64,000 nt of DNA from Paragyromitra xinjiangensis (Eukaryota; Ascomycota; Pezizomycetes; Pezizales; Discinaceae): contig JBCAMK010000016.1 of NCBI GenBank assembly GCA_038503065.1, positions 1,612,001-1,676,000 of the forward strand, written 5' to 3'. Made by a program: the position numbers and the translations under genes. This document shows positions 12,104 through 22,050 of this stretch, one piece after another; the first letter of the stretch is position 1; each line of letters starts with the position of its first letter. Below the pieces are notes generated by a model. It had not been told where the DNA came from, searched no databases, and was given only the letters and a program-made list of their open reading frames with translations.

Positions 12104-12302
12104 CAGTAAACTCGCCCTATAAGAATATTTTTTATAAGAATATTCTTAGCGGAGCACCCCCGGGCCCCAAAACTATCTTTTTAGTCCGTATTTGGTAAAG
12201 TCTTCTCCATAAACCTTCTTCATTGGGTTAGACCACTCTTCTTAAAAGAATATTCTTCTGCATGCTCGGTCCCGACGGTATTCTTATAGAGCGATTGTAC
12301 TG
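12104..12302. mobile_element. MITE-like element with about 25-bp TIRs and TA target duplication
   Basis: The left end reads TA|CAGTAAACTCGCCCTATAAG and the right end, read on the opposite strand, TA|CAGTACAATCGCTCTATAAG. The two agree at about 23 of 26 positions counted from the flanking TACAGTA. Both ends abut a TA dinucleotide (12102-12103 and 12303-12304), as expected for Tc1/mariner/pogo insertion. The interior has no coding capacity and carries two copies of the palindrome AAGAATATTCTT (12136-12147 and 12246-12257). At 199 bp it is a typical non-autonomous MITE size. The TIR assignment is by eye. Confidence 0.72.
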
Positions 12303-15300
12303 TATTCATTTTCTCACTACCCAAGGTTTCTTTAATCCTTCGGTGCTGAGATACGAGGACTCTATACTATCCGTTTTATTACACTTACAATTAGAGGTTT
12401 AGCACAAATGATTTCTCCCCCATATATCGAATTTAAACTGCCAGGTTCAATGTTAAAATACTACAACTCTAGGCATCGCCAACATTGATTTCGTCACGAA
12501 TCGATTTTGCGGTAGCCAATCAGCGAGTGATATCTTGTGATTATAGCACCGATCTTTACCTCCGAGGGATGAGCAAGGAACAAAAAAACTAGTTTAGATA
12601 CAGAAGTTCCTTCCCTTCCTAACCAATTAGATCAGATTGATGTGTGGGTCATGCACACCAGCGATTGTACCTTGCAGAATGATTACATCAAAACCGGGCA
12701 CTATCCGATCAAGATCGATGGCGATCTAAAGTTGAGTTATTCGGAACTGTGCTACTAGCCAGAGTAGTGGAGGAAAAAACAAAAATGAAACTATCTCCAG
12801 CCTTGCATTGCGTTTCCATAGTTGTGGGATCTAATGACAACGTGCTGACCAGGTACGTACGGAGATTCGTTACGGTCACGACTGGTCTCGGAGCACCTTA
12901 CCTTGTTTGACATAAATTGTTCTTATAGGCCACGAACGGGCTAGCCGCACATACTTCTAGGTCTTAGAAGTGCTGGTATACGAAAATCTTCCGGCCAATC
13001 GGATTTTCTACAGTTCGGATCACGGATCATTGATATCGGCTTTTGGGTTTTTCGGTTTCACAGGTTGGTTTCAACGTCAAGATGGGGAAAGCTCTCCTGC
13101 CAAATTTACCTCTGTTGGCAAATATAAAACAGAACTGCAAGGCACCTTGCTTTATCGATCACATCAGCAATATTACTCGGATAGTTCTCGGTAGCAACGT
13201 TAGCTAAATCATAAATCCTTCCATGATTAACTCGTGTTCAATGAAAATAACTAAAGTCACAATAAGATCATTTCCCATTCCAAGTTGGAAGCGCCCTTGA
13301 CAATCTCCGAAAGATTGCGAATAAGATCATTGAACCCAAAATGTATAAGATTTCGTACATGAGCAGAAATTCGTTTCAGTAGCTACTAATAAAAGGCAAA
13401 ATCCTCCAGCTCATTTCCGGGAATTAATCACAAACTAACTATTGACCGGGTATCACGCGGGATAAAATTCATGAAGGACGAAGCCGTGAAAACTTGGAAA
13501 TCTGACACAAGAGCACTATGGATTTGAATGTAACAACGATTTTGGTGTGGCAAAAGCCATGGTGTGATGATCAAAAGAGTACACGGGTATATTCTCGCAG
13601 TGCTTTATTGGTTGTGGGAAGCCAACATTTAGTGGAACTATTCCTTAAAAGACATATCTCCTTCCAATTAATACTCATATTCCGGCTGCAGGGGTTTCGG
13701 ATACATGTAAGTTCTTCGCTATTTGGTGTATCTTACCCTTTCGAGCGAGCGGCTCGTGAAACAAAGTTTCTGGGTGACAATAACAGTAGGTGGGAGTTAG
13801 AAACAAAAATTTTACGTTTCATGCCTTACTGCCCTGTGAAAGGCCTCAGAGATTTTTTTTGGGAAAGATAGAAAATGGGAACTTGCATATCGTATCCAAG
13901 GCTAACACCAAAGATGTTTTTTTTTCCAATGGCTATGAGTAATCAGAACTTCGGCGCTTAAGATGATAAAATCTAAGGATATCCAGAGCCGAGGCAAACT
14001 ATAATCCATAGAGGCTGCATGTCATCAGAAAAAACCATACGACTTAATGCAAGATTTTGTGGAGGAAAAGTAACGCGAATCGTGTAGGCAGAGAAATCTG
14101 GAGATGGTGTTGCGGCTTAAATCAAAAGCCCTGTATCGAGGCCCCTGAGGCTCTTCGGAACATTTTACAAGTTTCAAAATGGGGAACTACCAGAATCAAA
14201 GTTGAAAGACCACTAAATCTATGAACTCCACAACTACCCCTTGAAATACCCAGATACACCGGGTGATTAGGGATTGTCGTTCTGTATCTTATAACACTAA
14301 CTATACGTGTCATCAGATATCATCTTCCTTCCCCTACAGATTATGGTACCAACTAATGATAGGCTTCCACTAGCGAACCGCTAATATCGCCCTGTAGGAA
14401 AATACCTGTAGGCGAGCAAGGAAGCGATGAATAAAAATCTTCGATCCTCGTAATCACACCTAGGTTTCTCCGACTCCTGGTCAGACATCCCCGGGGATGA
14501 CAGTACTAGTAATATGTAGAGAGTAAGCAGAGTTGCTTGTGCAACAGGACAGGATGCATATGTTTGCAGAAGCCATAGCTATTGGGTAATATAATTCCCT
14601 AGAACACAAAGTATAGTACCTGCAATAGCATCCAACAGAAACACATGAAGAACAATGAGCGAAGCATCGGCGAAGCATCCCCTTATGGCGATGTTTGCGA
14701 GACCGCGCCATCTTTGAACCCATCCGACACTAGTACCCATATGTGACCTTTTCTATCATAAGCAAAACGCAAAATCAAATATTGTCACGCTTCTGGGCTT
14801 AGGTGGTCTAGAGTAAAACTAGGTATATCAACTGAACCTTGTTAGCCTAAGGGGAGCTAACATCCAAATACAATAATTTATCAACAGCTTATAACGTGAT
14901 TGATATAGGAGGGGGAACGAGTTTTTGTAGAAGCTCCAACCCTTCACGCCAATTCCTATCGATGAGAGAGGCATAAACACTTAAAATGCCCTGCCAATGA
15001 TAGGAAGCATAGCCGCCTCCCCAGATCTGCCATGGTGTGTTGTACTACATATTCTGGCTTCAATATTATCTGCCGAATATTGTGTTACAATAAATGATTC
15101 TACAGCCAGGAAAATTAGATCGCTGCAGGCAGCTGAAAAGCCAGGGAAATGTGGCTCAGGAATACAGTAATATATGTACTTCGCCCTACACACCGGAAAT
15201 GTATTCAACGCCTACTTTGCCCCGGAACCGAATATCAAGATGAGGATTTCTACAAACCGAGTATCCTCGTAGGCCAAGGGCAAGGGTGGGCTGATGGCTT

Positions 15301-18300
15301 GCATTATAATGCACCTTCCAAGTCAAGATCAAGACTACTATTAAAAGATACGCCAAGAATTCGCTAGAGCATGCAATTATTCAACGATTATTAAGTTTCC
15401 CGTTTCGGTCTCGCTTATGCAGCACGATACCCAATCGGGACCGGGCGGAGCGTTACGGAAGGCTTAGAACTAATGTGCAGCATCATGTCCAATTTACATG
15501 TTTATGTGAAGAATCGCTTTTCTTGAATTTAGTGTCTTTATCGGTATCTTCTTATCGTTGGGGTGGGATACTTCTGGCTAGCAGAAAATTGATTACATCC
15601 TAGGTCTGTATCTGAATATCTATCCAGATCACTGCCATGCAACCCCTGCCTGAATATTTCCTTCTGGGTAATTTTGATCCCCCAACGGGAACAGCAGCCG
15701 CATTACGAAGCCTCGGGTAATAAGTGCGGACCCGATTATCCCAGGTCCTTGCCTGTGGGATAATGCAATGCTCTCTCATGAATTAACCACCCTTCATTGT
15801 GATCCGAACTTGATGTGGCCATGGGAGATCATACGCCTTAACCATATAACAGATGACATTTTATGGTGCTTAAGGCTCTTCAAGGATGCGCTGTTCAACC
15901 AGGCTGCATCACTATTGAATTAAGAGAGCTTTGGGGACTCATGATGTTCAAAGCCAAAATCCAAGAGCAATTTATCAAATATGAAAACATGGTACCACCG
16001 TTGGTAAGGTGCATGCATCATTGCAAAGCAGCCTATTCTCTAGCATGCAATCTAATAAAAATTTATCTATGCAATGTCACTGACCACGGATATGGATATC
16101 GATCGGGGGTCTCGCACATGATGACACATCCTGGTTGAGCTGCGCAATGCACTGGTTTAAGGTGCGGCGCAAGTGAAGAAAAAGAAAAGGCCCTGGCATA
16201 TAGTTACACACATAGCTAAAATCATCATCGCTCATAGTTACCGTTAATTATTTCCGATCCGAGATTTGATTGAGCTCCTCCGTTTGCTAGCCCCGCCCCG
16301 GGTCCAAGCCTAAATTATCCATTTAGATACCTGGTTATTCGGCTTACCGGTACACCTACCAATTAACAAAACTAGGTTACTGTTATTTATCTGTCCATCC
16401 ACAAATATATTACGTAGCAATGTAGGTAGTCCTTCTTTCAGCCTCCACCTGGAGATAGCGATTACATTATTTGTTAACCTGGACTATAGGCAGAGGGAGT
16501 TACTTCCCCAGGCTGCTGCTGATATTCAACCAAAGACACTATTCAGCCTTTCTCTATCTAGATTTCCGGGAGTTCACTACGCAATTTTATCTCGTTCGCA
16601 CTTACAAACTCAATATCGTACGAGTCCTTAACGCTGAGAACTCCCTGATGCAAGCACGTGTCTGGAACCGGCTCAATTGCAATTTCTCACCCAAAGAATT
16701 GGTGCCATTTATGATGCGCATGCTGCCATTCAACTTAGTGACAGGGGCGACTGAAGAAATCTTTGTTGACAATCACCCGGGGTTTCTGGTGGAATATACG
16801 GTACAAACGAAGGCCAAGAAATATCAGTGGGCCCTACTCTATAAGCTCAACGCATATTGTTAGATAAGTATCCGTATTTCTATCTTAGGAAGGAATTTAT
16901 GCGTATATCACGCCAATGACGAAGACGGGAATCAGATTTTAAATGTTTAGTAACCTTCGGCACAGCTTTCGTCAAAGCCCTTAATACCTAATCCTTCACG
17001 GCTATCCTCCCGCCATCTCTCCGGTCGAATCACTTCAAAAAGACCTCGCCAAAAGTTACAAGCCCTCAGCTTCACATGCGAATTGAGTATCCTGCCCAGA
17101 TCTCAATGATCCAGACCAAAAAAATTACAAATTTTTCTAAATTACAACCTCCAGCCGTATCAAACGCCCGTGATCACTACCCTAGGAATCAGCGTTGATA
17201 CAGCAAAATCAGGGACCGCGGTCGAGTGACCTGCCTGGCTTACCAAGATAGCGCTAGCCTTCTTCTTATTAAACTTCTCTTCAACAAAAACATGCTTTTT
17301 CTCGAGACGAATTCGAATAGACGTTTCCGACGCGGGCAAGATATTTGCAAACCAACACCTCACCAGTGCACGTGCAGACGCTAATCGTACCGTTTATCCA
17401 CTCTTCGTAGGCATTTAGAAACAAAAAGTTGACCCATTTTTCAATCTTTTAAGGATCAAACCTGCAAGTTTTCTTTATGCAAGGAGTCCAATATCATCGT
17501 TGAACCTATGAAGAAGGAACCCGGGGTAATTTCAGTTAAATCCTTGCACCCACATGATATTTCTTGTCGATGAGCACAATTCTACCGGTTCATGCTTAAA
17601 TATCTCCCTGGTTGATCGATACTAGGAGTGGCATGAGAAGAAAGCACACTCTTAATTTATACAGCCTGAACATACCATTTTTGACTTGCAGAATCCCACA
17701 TGATCATAAACTGGTATAATCAAGGCCTAAGTTAAATCTCCCGTTGAAATTCAGAGAATGAGAAGCTAGACCCCAACTCCAGTTAATAGACCCGATATTG
17801 ATTATAACCCCACAGATACCAGCCAAGCTAGAAAACTATCACAAGAGCTTAAGTTGGTATCCTGACAATGCTTCAATGGAGACGGCTTATATCTCGGTTA
17901 CCATCGAAGCCTCAAATGAGGCACAAGTAATTCCAAATAATTCACTCACGTTAACATCACTCGGAATCAACTATATAGCCATGTCAAAACTACCACATAT
18001 CCGGGGGTCTGGGGGCTCCTCTCCCTCGGCCTTATTAGAAAGACGGAAACTACCAAACTTGAAACAATGCGAGACAGTGAGAACGAACAGCATATCCTGT
18101 GACAGTCTTTGAGAGTCTAATTGAGATTAGTTAGTCAGGTGATGCAGAGAACTGGGAACCATAGAGCAAAGGCGTACAGCGTTCTTGGCTCACAGACTGT
18201 CATAACCCACTGTAAACACCGCCCGCTACGGCCTTCCGGAACAAGTGTATAGACATACCACAAAGTATTTAGCTTCCAGAGCATGGTATTCATACCTAGC

Positions 18301-18693
18301 AATTAATAGATCTTAATCTCTTAAACCGCAAGATAGAACCAATACATGCTCCACCAATACGAAGCGGAATATAGCAAATACAACTAAAGAATGGACATTC
18401 CAAACTCCGTTAGCAGATCCCAATTCGCATGAAGTTTGAAAGTTGCAAAGTGAAATAACGCACTTCTCTGCAGATACATATATAAACCCCGATAAGCCCG
18501 ACCACAACCCCCGTTGACCCTAGCTGGCCGATTTATTCAAAACCTTAGCCCCTCCGCTCAACAGCAACCATCCCCATCGTTTCTATTCCTTCTATAGAAA
18601 CTCGCTATGAAGGAATGAGATTAAAACAAGGGGATAGAAACTTGTCTAACCCCAAAACACCCCGAAATAATGATGATCGATTCAGCCCAAAGT
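12303..18693. other. Gene-poor tract, no supported gene
   Basis: More than 6 kb without a convincing coding region. Open frames reach 117-130 codons (13518-13871, 16471-16863), which is within chance for this base composition. They show no domain, no acceptable start context and no splice pattern that I trust. I see no tRNA, no tandem array and no long inverted repeat. It may be decayed transposon sequence, but nothing recognisable remains. Confidence 0.5.
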
Positions 18694-18843
18694 TATATAT
18701 GTTCTGACCCGTATTCCAAGGATGCCCATTTTAAAACGGGTCAGGCCGCTTTGAAAATGGGTTGACCCATTTTAAAATGGGAGCACTTTGAGTATTGGCC
18801 GACCCATATTCAAAATGAAGCTAAAAGATGGCCAATATTCAAA
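18694..18843 (+). repeat. Left terminal inverted repeat of the TIR element
   Basis: Matches the reverse complement of 21922-22050 with scattered substitutions and one insertion of about 20 bases near 18745-18765. It contains the palindrome CCCATTTTAAAATGGG and a related degenerate copy upstream (ccattttaaaacggg). Confidence 0.75.
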
Positions 18844-19448
18844 GAATGAGTAAAGGTGTAGACAGCCCCCTGATTTAAAAGTATGGTTCCAAAATACCCC
18901 GTGGGTGTAAGTCCTACTATGGTGCCAATGTAGTATTATTTCTAGATGTGAAGTCTTCATGATTCTTGCTGTTCTTGGAGGGCTGTCTAGGCTCGTGCCC
19001 AGCCCCACTACACAGCTTGCTGTGTACATAGGGTGCACGAAAGTGATGCAACTGTCAAAGATCGCAACATCAAAGGTTTCTGGGAGAAAGCCACAGCTTT
19101 GTTCTTTCCATGTTTTCTTTGGGCGCCTGTCACGAATCTTGATTTAGTACTTTTGTTTGTCTATTATGTTATGAAGGAAACTAATGGAGGGAGAAACTAC
19201 CTAACGGAGGGAGAAACTAGGTCATGTATTACGTCATGAAGATCATGACGGAGGAACATCATGTATTGCGTCATGAAGATCATGACGAAGGAACGCGCAA
19301 TGTATTACGCAGTTGGATTTCTTATGACATCATGTACTGAGTCATGACTACGCAAAGAAATTCATGAGGATGTAGTCATGTAATGAACGCGTCAGAGACT
19401 ACGCAATGGTATTGCGTAGGAGGAGTACAAGGGTCATGTATCGACCTC

Positions 19449-19456
19449 TATATAAG
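19449..19456 (+). promoter_or_regulatory. LTR TATA box
   Basis: TATATAAG lies in the loop of an inverted repeat gacctct/agaggtc. Transcription would be expected to begin some 30-40 bases downstream, which places the start near the putative self-primer at 19489. Confidence 0.7.
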
Positions 19457-19488
19457 AGAGGTCAAGTAGATAGTTAGTTTAGTTCTGT

Positions 19489-19498
19489 ACGCAATCTT
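19489..19498 (+). promoter_or_regulatory. Putative self-primer at the transcript 5' end
   Basis: ACGCAATCTT is perfectly complementary to the primer-binding site at 19686-19695. It lies about 40 bases after the start of the TATA box, where the mRNA 5' end is expected. In Tf1 of fission yeast the first 11 bases of the mRNA pair with the PBS in the same way and are cleaved to prime minus-strand synthesis. Confidence 0.65.
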
Positions 19499-19685
19499 CT
19501 AAGTTATAAATCGAAGCCTCTTCTCAACTATAACAACACTTGTATAATGTCTACACTAAAGACAACGACGAAGTGAGTTGAAACACGAGTTCGATTGACG
19601 CTTGAGTAACAAATACCATGTTACGGGACTGTCATATTCTTGACTTAATGTCGTGCAACGATCGTGAGCGGCATGGTCGTTACAT

Positions 19686-19695
19686 AAGATTGCGT
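19686..19695 (+). promoter_or_regulatory. Primer-binding site complementary to own transcript
   Basis: AAGATTGCGT starts two bases after the end of the 5' LTR. It shows no TGG start and does not resemble a tRNA 3' end, but pairs 10/10 with ACGCAATCTT in the LTR. Confidence 0.65.
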
Positions 19696-19750
19696 CCTAT
19701 CTAGTCAACTATATGACAAGGTAGTATCCAGGAACCTAATGGAGGGAGAA

Positions 19751-20005
19751 ACTACATCACTACCCACGAGGTATATTCAGCCAAGTCATACTCAGCCAGC
19801 AACGGCACCCCAGAAACTACATCACTACCCACGAGGTATATTCAGCCAAGTCATACTCAGCCAGCGACGGCACCCCAGGAACCATCACTACCCACGAGGT
19901 ATATTCAGCCAAGTCATGCTCAGCCAGCGACGGCACCCCAGGAACCATCACTACCAAAAGGACAAATTCAGTCAAGACATACCCCACCCGCGACATGTTC
20001 AACTA
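19751..20005 (+). repeat. Tandem repeat in retroelement (65, 65, 63 bp plus a degenerate copy)
   Basis: Units begin at 19751, 19816, 19881 and about 19944. Each contains cacgaggtatattcagccaa followed by gtcatactcagccagc and acggcaccccag; the fourth is degraded. A related motif, cactgccggcaaggcatatt with tcagccaaga, recurs at about 20428, 20523 and 20629. The array stays open in one frame (19739-20068) because most units are close to multiples of three, but I would not call this a protein. Confidence 0.8.
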
Positions 20006-20322
20006 TGCGAAGAACGGTCAAAGAAAGGAACGGTCACAAACAGTAACAGATTAGTCAGGAATGACTAAGAAAACACCGTGAAAAGCCAAGAAAACCGGAG
20101 AATTTTTTTGAAGAAGGGGGGGAGAGAGGAGTTACCAATCGTCGAGGACGACGATTTAGGAGGGAGAAACTAGTAGGAGGAAGAATAAGGAAGGAATAAA
20201 AGTATCCCTAAGGACGACTAGCGACTTTGAGAACGAGACTAGTGAAGACGATGGAAGACGAAGTGATCAAAAGAGCGTAGCGAAGCGCAGATAGGACAAA
20301 GGGATACAACAGATCACGAACC

Positions 20323-20682
20323 ATGAACTACGAAGAAAGGTTACAAATGCAGTTTAAGGTTACAGGAACAGTCAAGAACTTGGAACCTGAAAGAACTGGA
20401 AAATTTGAAACTTTTCGGACGAAAAATCATCACTGCCGGCAAGGCATATTTCAGCCAAGAAATCGAGGAAAACCATGCGACGATCGCGCCGATCACGAAA
20501 ATCAAGAAACTAAGAAAATCATCACTGCCGGCAGGGCATATTTCAGCCAAGAAACCAAGGAAACCCCGCGACGATCCTATTACACACAGGACTATCGCAA
20601 GGCGAAATCAAGAAATCAAGGAATTATCACTGCCGAGATGACATATTCAGTCACAAAGAAAGCCAGGAGGATTAACTTATAA
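20323..20682 (+). CDS. Small ORF of retroelement, unrecognised
   Basis: An ATG-initiated frame of 119 codons, basic and rich in Lys, Arg, Thr and Asn. It spans two copies of the cactgccgg..tcagccaaga repeat, which appear in the protein as HHCRQGIFQPRN- and IITAGRAYFSQET-like segments in different frames. That frame change between repeat copies argues against selection on this reading frame. It has no capsid or zinc-knuckle motif. It may be part of a packaging or structural RNA region rather than a coding region. Confidence 0.25.
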   Translation: MNYEERLQMQFKVTGTVKNLEPERTGKFETFRTKNHHCRQGIFQPRNRGKPCDDRADHENQETKKIITAGRAYFSQETKETPRRSYYTQDYRKAKSRNQGIITAEMTYSVTKKARRINL

Positions 20683-20771
20683 GAAAGGGAGAAGGCCGTG
20701 AACAGAGTAGTTCGCTACAAAACTCACAAACCATCATATACATCCCAAATTAAGAAAAATTCTAATTCACG

Positions 20772-21083
20772 ATGGGCTTTCCAATCCGTCGAGACTTTCC
20801 CGAAGACCAAGACAGTATGCGATACTGTCGAAGGTGCCTACAATGGGTCCAAAATAAGGACCACGAAGACGACTGCCTCCTACCATTAACCCAAGAGGAG
20901 GAGCACGCATTGCTACATTGGACGGTATGCTACAACGACCAATGTTTGATTCACGAAGCCGAGAAGGTAGCAGAAAACCACTGGCCTCGAAGACCCACAC
21001 GACGACAAGCTCGAAGACGAAGGGAACATCAACCCCTTACGAACGAACAAATGGAACGCTGGGGAGTCGAGTATGGATGGTAA
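20772..21083 (+). CDS. Small Cys/His protein of the non-autonomous retroelement, unrecognised
   Basis: An ATG-initiated frame of 103 codons just upstream of the polypurine tract. The centre holds CRRCLQWVQNKDHEDDC and, about 20 residues on, CYNDQCLIHEAEK. This gives a likely metal-binding set of two CxxC-type pairs with histidines, unlike the retroviral CX2CX4HX4C knuckle. The C-terminal part is strongly basic (RRPTRRQARRRRE) and could bind nucleic acid. It may be a remnant or replacement of a Gag-like protein used for packaging. No reverse transcriptase or protease motifs accompany it. Coding status is moderately likely from its composition and the ordered Cys/His spacing; function is unknown. 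Confidence 0.5.
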   Translation: MGFPIRRDFPEDQDSMRYCRRCLQWVQNKDHEDDCLLPLTQEEEHALLHWTVCYNDQCLIHEAEKVAENHWPRRPTRRQARRRREHQPLTNEQMERWGVEYGW

Positions 21084-21208
21084 TCAAGTCATGTTTCCAA
21101 GATTACCGAGTCATGTTATCAAGTTTATTTCCGAGTTATAATTTCAAGTTTTGAAAGGAATTCACGTTATCAAGTTAAGGGTTACCAGTCGTTGTGGAAA
21201 ACGACTTT

Positions 21209-21218
21209 GGAGGAGGGA
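21209..21218 (+). promoter_or_regulatory. Polypurine tract
   Basis: GGAGGAGGGA lies five bases before the 3' LTR, the position required for plus-strand priming. Confidence 0.7.
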
Positions 21219-21223
21219 ACTAA

Positions 21224-21782
21224 TGTCACGAATCTTGATTTAGTACTTTTGTTTGTCTATTATGTTATGAAGGAAACTAATGGAGGGAGAAACTACCTAA
21301 CGGAGGGAGAAACTAGGTCATGTATTACGTCATGAAGATCATGACGGAGGAACATCATGTATTGCGTCATGAAGATCATGACGAAGGAACGCGCAATGTA
21401 TTACGCAGTTGGATTTCTTATGACATCATGTACTGAGTCATGACTACGCAAGAGCTTGCGTAGGCATAGAGTCATAGCTAATGAACGCGTCAGAGACTAC
21501 GCAATGGTATTGCGTAGGAGGAGTACAAGGGTCATGTATCGACCTCTATATAAGAGAGGTCAAGTAGATAGTTAGTTTAGTTCTGTACGCAATCTTCTAA
21601 GTTATAAATCGAAGCCTCTTCTCAACTATAACAACACTTGTATAATGTCTACACTAAAGACAACGACGAAGTGAGTTGAAACACGAGTTCGATTGACGCT
21701 TGAGTAACAAATACCATGTTACGGGACTGTCATATTCTTGACTTAATGTCGTGCAACGATCGTGAGCGGCATGGTCGTTACA
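21224..21782 (+). repeat. 3' LTR (559 bp)
   Basis: Same ends and motifs as the 5' LTR. In the one discordant block (about 21451-21482) this copy has an extra hairpin, ctacgcaag/cttgcgtag, that the 5' copy lacks. The LTR is followed directly by the target duplication gcgcc. Confidence 0.92.
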
Positions 21783-21921
21783 GCGCCAGGAATTCAACTT
21801 ACACGCTACTTAGTCATACCAATGCTACTTACCATTTTTCTATGAGTTGTTGTGAAGGTCGAAACTGCAAGTGCCTGAGGTAGTGGTTGGGAGGAAAAGA
21901 AGAATTTACCTTAGTGGAAAT

Positions 21922-22050
21922 TTTGAATATCGGTCATCTCTTAGTTTCACTTTGTATATGGGTTGGCCGATGTTCAAAGTGCTCCCATTTTAAAACCGGT
22001 CGACCCATTTTAAAATGGGCATCCTTGGAATACGGGTCAGAACATATATA
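21922..22050 (-). repeat. Right terminal inverted repeat of the TIR element
   Basis: The reverse complement begins tatatatgttctgacccgta and follows the left arm through ggatgcccattttaaaa and gggagcactttga to gatattcaaa. Substitutions relative to the left arm show that the TIR element is older than the retroelement inside it, whose LTRs are almost identical. Confidence 0.75.

Larger units (their letters stand above)
19128..19684 (+). repeat. 5' LTR (557 bp)
   Basis: Starts tgtcacgaatc and ends gtcgttaca. It holds a TATA box (19449-19456) inside a short hairpin (gacctct..agaggtc), tandem bZIP-like motifs TTACGTCA (19229-19236) and TTGCGTCA (19266-19273), and a hairpin ctacgcaat/attgcgtag. It equals the 3' LTR except for one block of about 30 bases near 19355-19384. 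Confidence 0.92.
19128..21782 (+). mobile_element. Non-autonomous LTR retrotransposon, intact ends, Tf1-like self-priming signature
   Basis: Direct LTRs of 557 and 559 bp begin TGTCACG and end GTTACA (canonical TG..CA). They are flanked by the 5-base target duplication GCGCC at 19123-19127 and 21783-21787. The internal region is only 1539 bp and has no gag-pol, protease, reverse transcriptase or integrase. It does have a primer-binding site two bases after the 5' LTR, a polypurine tract before the 3' LTR, tandem repeats, and short ORFs. The 5-bp duplication and self-priming layout fit mobilisation by a Ty3/gypsy Tf1/sushi-lineage partner in trans; that is inference. Near-identical LTRs indicate a recent insertion without RIP-type transitions. 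Confidence 0.9.
18694..22050. mobile_element. TIR element (foldback/MITE-like, about 0.7 kb) split by an LTR retrotransposon
   Basis: The sequence starting tatatatgttctgacccgta at 18694 recurs inverted and ends at 22050, with the match continuing inward for about 130 bases (to about 18843 on the left and 21922 on the right). Both arms carry the 16-base palindrome CCCATTTTAAAATGGG (18766-18781 and 22004-22019). The left arm has an extra partial duplication of that block. Removing the retroelement and one copy of its target duplication leaves about 0.7 kb with no long ORF, so this is a non-autonomous element. The ends lie in TA-rich sequence, so a TA target duplication is possible but not provable. 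Confidence 0.75.

Noticed and set aside
16471..16863. 130-codon plus-strand frame
   Set aside because: Non-ATG start, no family resemblance, and chance frames of this size are expected.
19751..20640. CRISPR-like array in the repeats of the retroelement
   Set aside because: Eukaryotic context, contiguous tandem units without unique spacers, and clear placement inside an LTR element.
19128..21782. RIP (C-to-T) damage in the retroelement
   Set aside because: The LTRs show no scattered transitions; their only difference is one replaced block.
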